In this document: positions 42,789 to 52,386 of the stretch, in pieces | How positions within the stretch are numbered: position 1 is the stretch's first letter | Layout: each line of letters begins with the position of its first letter | From: Nocardioides nitrophenolicus | GTDB taxonomy: Bacteria > Actinomycetota > Actinomycetes > Propionibacteriales > Nocardioidaceae | Reading direction: 5' to 3' | Assembly: GCF_016907515.1 (NCBI RefSeq) | Contig: NZ_JAFBBY010000001.1 | Span: 5,084,001 to 5,148,000, forward strand | DNA length: 64,000 bases | Notes under the pieces: generated by a model | What the model was told of the DNA's origin: nothing | Database searches by the model: none | Seen by the model: only the letters and a program-made list of their open reading frames with translations | Position numbers and translations under genes: made by a program

Positions 42789-43463
42789 TCAGGTGAACGG
42801 CAGCGGCTCGGGTGACAGGCTGACCGCCCGCGCCCGGGCCGCTGTCATGCCGCGCCGGTGGTGCTGGCGGCACAGCACCTCGTAGGCGACCTCGATGTCG
42901 GCGTCGTCGGCCGCGGCGGGCGGGTGGCCGGCGTCCTCGACGTCGCCGACCACGATGACCTCGCCCTCGGTGACCATGACGCCGTTCTCGGTGCGGGCGT
43001 TGTGGGTGGCGCGCTTGCCGCACCAGCACAGCGCCTCGACCTGGAGCACCTCGGTGCGGTCGGCGAGCTCGACGAGGCGCGCGGAGCCGGGGAACAGGCG
43101 GGTGCGGAAGTCGGTGAGGATGCCGAAGCAGAACACGTCGATCTGCAGCTCGTCGACGACCTTGGCCAGCTGGTCGATCTGCGCGGCGGTGTAGAACTGC
43201 GCCTCGTCGCAGATGAGGTAGTCGATCCGGGCGCCCTGGGTGAGCGCGTCGACCGTGTAGCGCCAGAAGTCGAAGTCGGGAGCGACCTCCTCGGCGTCGG
43301 CGACCAGGCCCAGCCGCGACGAGACCATGGCGGTGCCGGCACGGTCGTGGCTGGTGAACAGCCGGCCCCGGCGGCCACGGGCGGCATGGTTGTGGTTGGT
43401 CTGCAGAGCGAGGGTCGACTTGCCGGCGTCCATCGTCCCGGTACGGAAGATCAGCTCGGCCAC
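42789..43463 (-). CDS. tdk: thymidine kinase
   Basis: A 224-residue type II thymidine kinase, phosphorylating thymidine with ATP in nucleotide salvage. The P-loop is TGTMDAGKST (about 8-17), the second acidic motif YLICDEAQFY, the lasso region holds a zinc site with CWCGKRATHNAR (about 143-154) and CRQHHR near the C-terminus. The start is GTG at 43463. It is convergent with the secreted paralogues and divergent from the transglycosylase-like gene. Confidence 0.95.
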   Translation of the reverse strand: MAELIFRTGTMDAGKSTLALQTNHNHAARGRRGRLFTSHDRAGTAMVSSRLGLVADAEEVAPDFDFWRYTVDALTQGARIDYLICDEAQFYTAAQIDQLAKVVDELQIDVFCFGILTDFRTRLFPGSARLVELADRTEVLQVEALCWCGKRATHNARTENGVMVTEGEVIVVGDVEDAGHPPAAADDADIEVAYEVLCRQHHRRGMTAARARAVSLSPEPLPFT

Positions 43464-43590
43464 CGGCGCATCCTCTCACCCACCTTGGTGACAAAATGCA
43501 GCAGATCCCGTGAAGTCCTGCTGAATCGGCTGCGATCTCGCGAATTCAGGAGAACACTGGTCGAGTCCAGGAACAGGAAGCAGGTGGACA

Positions 43591-44742
43591 ATGGGGGTCG
43601 CCGCCGGGCTCGGCGGACGCCGCGTGCGTCGAGCCATCACCATCCTCTCGGTGCTCGCGGCCATCGCCGTCGTCCTGACCACCACGGGAGTGGTCGGTGA
43701 TCGCCGGCCCGCGCGCCCGACGCCGGACCGGGTGAGCGCCGCCACCGGTCCCGACAGCGTCGCGCCCGCGACGCCCGCCACCGCGCCGCCGGCGGTCGAG
43801 CCGGCGGCGGAGAGCGCGCCCGAGGTGGTGATCCGCAACGTCTCCACCGCCGGCGGCTACGACGACCGCCTGGCCGACGCGCCCGCGGCGGCCGTGGCGG
43901 CCTACCAGCGCGCGGCGACCGTCATCGACGCCGCCGCGCCCTGCAACCTCGACTGGCTGGTGCTGGCCGCCATCGGCAGGCTCGCCTCGAACCACGGCCA
44001 GGGCGCCACCCTCGACCACCGGATCTCGACCCGGGGCCGGGTCAAGCCGGCCCTGGTCGGCCGGGCCCTCAACGGCAAGGGCGGACGCAGCGAGGTCTCC
44101 GACACCGACGCCGGCGAGCTCGACGGCAACCCGCGCTGGGACGCGCCGCTCGGCCCGATGGGGCTGCTGCCGCAGACCTGGTCCCAGGTGGCCGTCGACG
44201 CCGACAGCGACGGCGAGCGCAATGTGCAGGACCTCGACGACGCCACGCTCGGCGCGGCGGTCCTGCTCTGTGCCAGCGGCAAGGACCTGTCCCGACCGAA
44301 GGCGTTGCGCAAGGCGCTCCACGGCTACGACGCCACCCCCCACTTCGCCCGCACGGTGAACCGCCTGGTGGCCGACTACCGCGCCCAGTCCGCGGAGCTG
44401 TCCGCCCTCGCGGCGGTGCCGGACGCCGTACCCGCCGACGTGGCGCCCGAGTGCTGCACCGAGGTGGTCACCGTGCTCGCCCGCACCCGCTCGGCGCTCG
44501 GGGTGGAGCCGATCCAGCCGGAGCCGACGGTTTCGGCGCCCGTGACGCCGGAGCCCACGCCCGAGCCCACGCCGGAGCCGACGCCCGATCCCACGCCGGA
44601 ACCTACGCCGGAACCCACGCCCGAGCCCAGCCTGCCCACGGACCAGCCGACCGAGCAGCCGACCGAGGAGCTGCCGGGCGACGTCCCCGCGACGACCGAG
44701 CCGAGCGCCGAACCCACGCCGGAGGCGGGCCCGACTCTCTAG
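43591..44742 (+). CDS. secreted lytic-transglycosylase-like protein with PEPT repeat tail
   Basis: A 383-residue protein with an N-terminal membrane segment (AITILSVLAAIAVVLTTTGVVG, about 15-36). The central domain (about 90-260) has the helical look of actinobacterial transglycosylase-like proteins: NLDWLVLAAIGRLASNHG, where the usual catalytic Glu block would be I-x-x-x-E-S-x-x-G, and GPMGLLPQTWSQVAVDADSDG. The expected Glu is replaced by Arg-Leu (GRLASNHG), so activity is doubtful. A Thr/Pro/Glu-rich tail with about eight PEPT units (44535-44630) probably spans or binds the wall. It ends ten bases before the M3 peptidase start. Confidence 0.75.
   Translation: MGVAAGLGGRRVRRAITILSVLAAIAVVLTTTGVVGDRRPARPTPDRVSAATGPDSVAPATPATAPPAVEPAAESAPEVVIRNVSTAGGYDDRLADAPAAAVAAYQRAATVIDAAAPCNLDWLVLAAIGRLASNHGQGATLDHRISTRGRVKPALVGRALNGKGGRSEVSDTDAGELDGNPRWDAPLGPMGLLPQTWSQVAVDADSDGERNVQDLDDATLGAAVLLCASGKDLSRPKALRKALHGYDATPHFARTVNRLVADYRAQSAELSALAAVPDAVPADVAPECCTEVVTVLARTRSALGVEPIQPEPTVSAPVTPEPTPEPTPEPTPDPTPEPTPEPTPEPSLPTDQPTEQPTEELPGDVPATTEPSAEPTPEAGPTL
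44535..44630 (+). repeat. in-frame CCCACGCCGGAG-type repeat coding PEPT units
   Basis: About eight near-identical 12-base units (GAGCCCACGCC[CG]) encode Pro-Glu-Pro-Thr repeats. Arrays like this vary in copy number between strains. Confidence 0.7.
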
Positions 44743-44745
44743 GGT
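44740..44745 (+). promoter_or_regulatory. -10 element of M3 peptidase gene
   Basis: TAGGGT, six bases before the GTG at 44752; it overlaps the TAG stop of the preceding gene. Confidence 0.45.
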
Positions 44746-44751
44746 GGGTCC

Positions 44752-46779
44752 GTGACGACGGACGCACTTCTCGGGACCAGCGACCTGCCGCACCAGCTGC
44801 CGCGGTTCGCCGACATCGACGACGACGACTACGCCCCGGCGATCGAGGCGGCCATGGCCGAGCAGCTCGCCGCGGTCGCCGCGATCAGCGACGACCCGGC
44901 GCCGCCGACCTTCGCCAACACCCTGGTCCCGCTCGAGCTGAGCGGGACGACGCTGGCCCGCGTGCTGCGGGTGTTCTGGAACAAGGCCGGCGCCGACGCC
45001 AACCCGGTGATCGACGGCGTGCGCGCGCGCTTCGCGCCCCGGCTCGCCGCCCACGGCGACGCGATCCTGCTCGACCCCGCGCTGTGGGCCCGGCTCCAGG
45101 CCGTCTACGACGACCGAGCGGGCCTCGACCCCGAGGCCGCCTACCTCGTCGAGCGCTATGTCACCGAGTTCCGACTCGCCGGCGCCGCCCTGGGCGACGA
45201 CGACAAGGCCCGGCTCCGCGAGCTCAACGAGCGGATCTCCAGCCAGGAGACGGCCTTCGAGCTGGCCCTGCAGGCCGACAGCAACGACCTGGCCGTCGTC
45301 GTCGACGACGTCGCCGAGCTCGACGGACTCACCCCGGGCGAGATCTCGGCCGCCGCCGCGGCTGCCGTGGCGCGCGGCCTCGACGGGCGCCACCTGCTCA
45401 CCCTGGTGCTGCCCACCGCGCACCCGCACCTCGCCTCGCTCACCGACCGCGACCTGCGCCGCAGGCTCTCCGAGGCCCAGCGCGGCCGCGGCAGCCGCGG
45501 CGGCGAGCACGACACCCGCGCCATCGCCCTCGACATCCTGCGGCTGCGCGCCCAGCGTGCCCGGCTGCTCGGCTTCGCCAACCACGCGGCGGCGGTCACG
45601 GCCGACAACACGGCCGGCACGCCCGAGGCGGTGCGCTCCCTCCTGGAGCGGCTCGCCGTACCCGCGGCCCGCAACGCGCGGGCCGAGCAGGACGCGATGT
45701 CCGAGCTCGCCGGCTTCCCGGTCGAGCCCTGGGACTGGCCGTTCTACGCCGAGCGGGTCCGCGGCGCCCGGTACGACGTCGACCTGGCCGCGCTGCGCCC
45801 GTGGCTCGAGGCCGAGCGGGTGCTGCGCGACGGCGTCTTCTTCGCGGCCGGCCGCCTCTACGGGCTGACCTTCGAGGAGCGGCCCGACCTGCCGGGCTAC
45901 CACCCCGACGTGCGGGTCTTCGAGGTCAGCCGCGACGGGACCCCGATCGGCCTCTACCTGCTCGACCTCTACACCCGCGACACCAAGCGCGGCGGCGCCT
46001 GGATGAGCAGCTTCGTGACCCAGTCGGGCCTGCTCGGCGTCGACACCTCCGTCGTCGTCAACAACCTCAACGTGCCCAAGCCGGCCGCTGGGGAGGCGAC
46101 GCTGCTGACCTGGGACGAGACCCGCACCCTGTTCCACGAGTTCGGCCACGCCCTGCACGGGCTGCTCGCCCGCGCGACGTACCCCAAGTTCGGCGGGACC
46201 GCGGTCTTCCGCGACTTCGTCGAGTACCCCTCGCAGGTCAACGAGATGTGGGTGCTGTGGCCCGAGGTCCTCGCCAGCTACGCCGTCCACCACGAGACGG
46301 GCGAGCCGATCCCGGCCGAGGTGGTCGAGCGGCTGCGCGCGGCCGAGACCTTCAACGAGGGCTTCGCGACGAGCGAGTACCTCGGCGCGGCGCTGATCGA
46401 CCTGGCCTGGCACGAGCTCGGCCCCGACGAGGTGCCCACCTCGGTCGAGGAGGTCGCCGCCTTCGAGCGGCGCGCGCTCGCCGCGGCCGGGCTCGACAAC
46501 CCGGCGGTGCCACCGCGCTATGCCACGCCGTACTTCGCCCACAGCTTCAGCTCCGGCTACGCCTCGGCCTACTACTCCTACATCTGGAGCGAGGTCCTCG
46601 ACGCCGACACGGTGGCCTGGTTCCGCGACCACGGCGGGCTGACCCGGGAGAACGGCGAGACCTACCTGCGCCACGTGATCGGCATCGGCGGCACCCGCGA
46701 CCCGCTGGAGTCGTACGCCGAGTGGCGGGGCCGGCCCGCGCCGATCGAGCCGTTGCTGGAACGGCGCGGGCTCGGCTGA
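44752..46779 (+). CDS. dcp: M3 family peptidyl-dipeptidase/oligopeptidase
   Basis: A 675-residue zinc metallopeptidase of the M3 family (Dcp/oligopeptidase A). The zinc site HEFGH lies at about 462-466 (TLFHEFGHALHGLL), with the third ligand in ETFNEGFATSEYL about 70 residues on. The N-terminal alpha-helical half and GGAWMSSFVTQ and FAHSFSSGYASAYYSYIWSEVLDAD blocks match Dcp. No signal peptide is visible, so it should degrade peptides in the cytoplasm. The start follows TAGGGT closely and is probably leaderless. Confidence 0.94.
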   Translation: MTTDALLGTSDLPHQLPRFADIDDDDYAPAIEAAMAEQLAAVAAISDDPAPPTFANTLVPLELSGTTLARVLRVFWNKAGADANPVIDGVRARFAPRLAAHGDAILLDPALWARLQAVYDDRAGLDPEAAYLVERYVTEFRLAGAALGDDDKARLRELNERISSQETAFELALQADSNDLAVVVDDVAELDGLTPGEISAAAAAAVARGLDGRHLLTLVLPTAHPHLASLTDRDLRRRLSEAQRGRGSRGGEHDTRAIALDILRLRAQRARLLGFANHAAAVTADNTAGTPEAVRSLLERLAVPAARNARAEQDAMSELAGFPVEPWDWPFYAERVRGARYDVDLAALRPWLEAERVLRDGVFFAAGRLYGLTFEERPDLPGYHPDVRVFEVSRDGTPIGLYLLDLYTRDTKRGGAWMSSFVTQSGLLGVDTSVVVNNLNVPKPAAGEATLLTWDETRTLFHEFGHALHGLLARATYPKFGGTAVFRDFVEYPSQVNEMWVLWPEVLASYAVHHETGEPIPAEVVERLRAAETFNEGFATSEYLGAALIDLAWHELGPDEVPTSVEEVAAFERRALAAAGLDNPAVPPRYATPYFAHSFSSGYASAYYSYIWSEVLDADTVAWFRDHGGLTRENGETYLRHVIGIGGTRDPLESYAEWRGRPAPIEPLLERRGLG

Positions 46780-46784
46780 GCCCT

Positions 46785-47463
46785 GTGGAGGACGTGCGCG
46801 TGGTCGCGCACGATGGCGGATGCTTCGGGGCGTGGTCCCCGACGACCGGCGAGCTGTCCCGTCGGCAGCTGCTCTGGCTCGGCGTGCTCCACGGTGGCCC
46901 GGAAGCCTTGGTCGGTGACCTGTCCGCGGCCGAGGTGGCCGGGCTGCGGAACTGGCATCGCGACGCCGTGACGATCCTCGTCCCGCACGGCTCCTCCGTC
47001 GGGGCTGGGCACCCGGGTGTGGTTTTCGTGCGGACGCGCCGGCCGCTGCGGGACTGGCGGCGGCGCGGCGGCGGACTGCCCGTGTGCCGCGTCGAGCCCG
47101 CGGTGCTGCGCTTCGCCTCGACCCGGCGGAACCCGCGGGTCGCGGAAGGTGTGCTGGCGGCGGTCGTCCAGCAAGGGCTGACGTCGCCGAGGCGGCTGGA
47201 GGAGTGGATCGGCCGCATGCAGCCGCTCCGTGGCGCCGACAGGTTCCGTCGCGCGCTGGTGGAGATCGGGGGTGGTGCGCAGTCGACCGCCGAGCTGGAC
47301 GTGCGGCGGATGTGCCGTGCTGCCCGGCTGGCCGAGCCCATGCGTCAGGTGCGCCGACGCGACGCGGATGGACGGCTCCGGTTCACCGACTGCGCGGGAG
47401 CTGCGGGACGAGCCGGAGCGGGTCGCACGGGACCTGAGGCTGCTGGGTGTGCCCGCAGCCTGA
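46785..47463 (+). pseudogene. decayed DUF559/endonuclease-domain (AbiEi-like) protein gene
   Basis: The reading frame has the middle of a known actinobacterial family (GGPEALVGDLSAAEVAGLRNWHRDAVT, then QVRRRDADGRLRFTD), but the N-terminal helix-turn-helix part is missing. After RLRFTD the frame breaks: the family's C-terminal end ARELRDEPERVARDLRLLGVPAA is present in the next frame, ending at 47463. The nuclease core that should lie between (about 60-70 residues with the VDG-x-x-H and D-x-x-R motifs) is gone. An out-of-frame internal deletion near 47385-47400 explains this. Read in the first frame the protein would end at 47477 with unrelated residues. Confidence 0.7.
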
Positions 47464-47464
47464 G

Positions 47465-47510
47465 GTTGGGTGGGTGAGGGTGACTCCCAGGTCACTCTCA
47501 CCGACCCAAC
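47465..47510. terminator. bidirectional terminator between pseudogene and panB
   Basis: A long stem: 47465-47471 with 47504-47510, one mismatch, then 47473-47484 with 47491-47502 (one wobble pair), and a six-base loop. It separates two convergent genes. Confidence 0.75.
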
Positions 47511-47514
47511 TCGG

Positions 47515-48360
47515 TCAGAAGGTGTGCTCGGGCCCCGGGAAGGCGCCCGACTTCACCTCGGCGTCGTAGTCCTTGGCCGCGTCGAGGAGCACCGAGCGCA
47601 GGTCGGCGTACTGCTTGACGAAGCGGGGCAGCTTGCCGGTGCGCAGACCGAAGGCGTCCTGCCAGACCAGGACCTGGCCGTCGCAGCGGCTGCCGGCGCC
47701 GATGCCGATGGTCGGGATCTCGAGCTTGGCGGTGACCTCGGCGGCGACGTCGCCAGGGACCATCTCCATCACGACCGCGAAGGCGCCGGCCTCCTGGACG
47801 GCGAAGGCGTCGCGCAGGATCCGCTCGGCGGCGTCGCCACGGCCCTGGACCCGGTAGCCGCCGAGGGCGTGCTCGGACTGCGGGGTGAACCCGATGTGGG
47901 CCATGACCGGGATGCCGCCGCGGGTCATCCGCTCGATCTGCGGGGTCATCTCGACGCCGCCCTCGAGCTTCACGCAGTGGGCGCCGCCCTCCTTCATGAA
48001 CCGGGCAGCGGTGAGGTAGCCCTGCTCCGGCGAGGCCTGGTAGGAGCCGAACGGCAGGTCGCCCACCACCAGGGCGCGCGACACGGAGCGGCTGACCGCG
48101 CGGGTCAGGGGGAGCAGCTCGTCGACCGTGACCGGGATCGAGGTGCTGTTGCCGAGGACGTTGTTGGACGCGCTGTCGCCGACGAGGAGGACCTCGATGC
48201 CGGCCTCGTCGAAGATCTGCGCGGTCAGCTGGTCGTAGCTGGTGAGCATCGAGAAGCGCTCGCCGCGCTGCTTGAGCTCTCGAAGGTGATGGGTGCGGAT
48301 CCGCCTGATCGGTGCGGACCCGCCGTACGGGGCGGTCTCTTCGGGGGTGGTGCTGCTCAT
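47515..48360 (-). CDS. panB: 3-methyl-2-oxobutanoate hydroxymethyltransferase
   Basis: A 281-residue PanB, which makes ketopantoate from 2-oxoisovalerate and methylene-THF in pantothenate and CoA synthesis. Conserved blocks: [30 protein letters not shown] (about 37-66, with metal-binding Asp), [31 protein letters not shown] and TIGIGAG near the active site. The ATG at 48360 follows GGAGCT; longer versions have no ribosome site. panC and panD are not in the window. Confidence 0.95.
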   Translation of the reverse strand: MSSTTPEETAPYGGSAPIRRIRTHHLRELKQRGERFSMLTSYDQLTAQIFDEAGIEVLLVGDSASNNVLGNSTSIPVTVDELLPLTRAVSRSVSRALVVGDLPFGSYQASPEQGYLTAARFMKEGGAHCVKLEGGVEMTPQIERMTRGGIPVMAHIGFTPQSEHALGGYRVQGRGDAAERILRDAFAVQEAGAFAVVMEMVPGDVAAEVTAKLEIPTIGIGAGSRCDGQVLVWQDAFGLRTGKLPRFVKQYADLRSVLLDAAKDYDAEVKSGAFPGPEHTF

Positions 48361-48470
48361 CGTCGAGCTCCGTTCCTGGTGACTCGCGGCCCGCGGGTGC
48401 GGGTCCACGTTCGTTGACGGGCACCCACGAGGCTAGTGCGGTACGACGGCCCGGCGCGCTGTGTGCTCCG

Positions 48471-48938
48471 TCACCCCGCGGCCCTCGGAGCGGCCGCGTC
48501 CGCCGCCGCCTCGAGCTCGGCGACCACGATCCGGCGCATGCCGAGCAGGGCCCGACTGACGGCCTCGGCCCGATCGGGGTCGGGATCGGCGAGCAGGTCG
48601 TGGAGCCGGGTCGGCACCACCTGCCAGGACAGCCCGAACCGGTCCTTGAGCCACCCGCACACCGACTCCTGGCCGCCGTCGGCGAGGGAGTCCCAGTAGT
48701 AGTCCACCTCGGACTGGTCCCGGCACACGATCGAGAAGGACACCGCCTCCGAGAACGCGAGCTCGGGGCCGCCGTTGACGCCGCGGAAGGTGAGCCCGTC
48801 GAGGGTGAACTCGCCGGCCACCGGTCCGAGATGGCTGATCGAGGAGTTCGGGAAGATCGCGGTGTAGAAGCGCGCCGCCTCCTCCAGCCGGTCGTCGAAC
48901 CACAGGCAGGGCTGGATGTGGCTGGTCGCGAGGCTCAT
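48471..48938 (-). CDS. VOC family protein (PhnB/3-demethylubiquinone methyltransferase-like)
   Basis: A 155-residue vicinal-oxygen-chelate-fold protein. IQPCLWFDDRLEEAARFYTAIFPNSSI near the N-terminus and SFSIVCRDQSEVDYYWDSLADGGQESVCGWLKDRFGLSWQVVP are the signature of the PhnB-like group once annotated as 3-demethylubiquinone methyltransferase. These proteins are mostly uncharacterised and are not true methyltransferases. The tail (AAADAAAPRAAG) is low complexity. It is encoded 110 bases upstream of panB on the same strand; no functional link is seen. Confidence 0.88.
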   Translation of the reverse strand: MSLATSHIQPCLWFDDRLEEAARFYTAIFPNSSISHLGPVAGEFTLDGLTFRGVNGGPELAFSEAVSFSIVCRDQSEVDYYWDSLADGGQESVCGWLKDRFGLSWQVVPTRLHDLLADPDPDRAEAVSRALLGMRRIVVAELEAAADAAAPRAAG

Positions 48939-48998
48939 GCGGGTGCAGACCGGTGCCGGGCCGCCGACTCATCGGCGGGCGCGCGCGGCCCGCTTCCC

Positions 48999-49004
48999 TA
49001 GACT
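48999..49004 (+). promoter_or_regulatory. -10 element of nadE
   Basis: TAGACT, six bases before the GTG at 49011; leaderless geometry. Confidence 0.5.
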
Positions 49005-49010
49005 CGCCCC

Positions 49011-51040
<2,030 letters not shown>

Positions 51041-51041
<1 letters not shown>

Positions 51042-52372
51042 TGCACGGCTTCGCGGTCGAGGACCGGCGGACGCTGGCCGCCGTCGCCGACTGGATCGCC
51101 GACCGGCTCGCCCACCCGGAGCGGCTCACGGCGCCCTACGACGCGCCGGCGCGCCTGCCCGAGGTGGGTGGGGCGGGCATCGGGCTCGAGGCCACCTGGG
51201 CGGCGCTGCGCGACCAGGTCCTGCCGACCGCGTTCCCCACCGACCACCCGCGCTATCTCGCCTTCGTGGGCGGGGCGCCGACGCCGGCCGCCGTGCTCGC
51301 CGACGCCGCGCTGTCCGCGGCCTCGGTCTACGGCGGCAGCGAGCTGGAGGCGGGCGCGGCCGTCGCGGCCGAGCGCGCCGCGCTGCGCTGGCTGTGCGAC
51401 CTCGCGGGCTACCCGGACCAGGCGCACGGCGCGTTCGTCAGCGGCGGCTCGATCGCCAACCTCAGCGCGCTGGTCGCGGCCCGGCACGCCCGGAGCGCCC
51501 ACGGGACCCTCCCTCGCACCATCCTCGCCGGCGCCGGTGTGCACGCCTCGGTCGACGCGGCGGCGGCGATCATGGGCTGCGTCGTCGAGCGGGCAGGTGC
51601 GCCGGACGAGCCGCTGCGTGCCGCCGACCTGAAGCCGGTGCTCGACGCGCTCGACCCCCGCGACGTGGTCGCGGTCGTCGCGAGCGCCGGCGCGACCAAC
51701 ACCGGAGCGGTCGACGCGCTCGCGGAGATCGCCGATCTGTGCGCCGGGTACGGGCTGTGGCTGCACGTCGACGCGGCGTACGGCGGCGCGGCCCTGCTCG
51801 TCCCGGCCGAGCGCGCCGCCTTCGACGGCATCGAGCGGGCCGACTCGTTGACCATCGACCCCCACAAGTGGCTCTTCACGCCGTTCGACTGCGCCGCGGT
51901 GCTCTACCGGGAGCCGGAGCTCGCCCGCGCCGCGCACCGCCAGCGCGCGCCGTACCTCGAGTCGGCGTACGACGACGGCATGGACAACCCGGCCGACTAC
52001 GCCGTCCACCTGACCCGTCGGGCGCGGGGGCTGCCGCTGTGGGCGTCGCTGGTCGCCCACGGCGCCGACGCCTACCGCCGGGCGGTCGAGTCCTGCCTCG
52101 CCACGGCGCGGTACGCCGCCGGACGGGTAGCTGCCAGCGCGGCGCTGGAGCTGGCGGCCGAGCCGGGACTCTCGGTGGTGCTCCTCCGCAGGCGCGGCTG
52201 GACGCGGGAGCGCTACGACGCGTGGTCGCGCGCGGCGCGTGCCGACGGCTTCGCGCTGGTGACGCCGACGACCGTCGACGGGGCCGTGGCGCTGCGCCTG
52301 TGCTTCGTGAACCCGCACACGACGCGGGCCGACGTCGACCGGGTCCTGGCGGCCCTGGAGGAGACGGGTTGA
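51041..52372 (+). CDS. PLP-dependent amino-acid decarboxylase (group II)
   Basis: A 443-residue pyridoxal-phosphate enzyme of the aromatic-amino-acid/glutamate decarboxylase family. The Schiff-base lysine is in TIDPHKWLFTPFDCAAVL (about 275); HVDAAYGGAALL gives the PLP-binding Asp, and FVSGGSIANLSALVAAR the phosphate-binding block. The substrate is unknown: aromatic amino acids, glutamate or aspartate are all possible in this family. The ATG overlaps the nadE stop, so translation is coupled. Confidence 0.9.
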
Positions 52373-52386
52373 CCGACTGAGGCAAG

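Noticed and set aside
43464..43590. Possible cyclic-di-AMP riboswitch before the transglycosylase-like gene
   Set aside because: The 127-base gap is too short and lacks the expected conserved segments; only short CAGCAG/CTGCTG repeats are seen.
44535..44630. CRISPR-like array
   Set aside because: The repeats are 12-base in-frame coding units without spacers and encode PEPT repeats.
43546..46674. Very long minus-strand open frame opposite the transglycosylase-like and peptidase genes
   Set aside because: It is a by-product of GC-rich codon bias; the plus-strand frames have recognisable domains.
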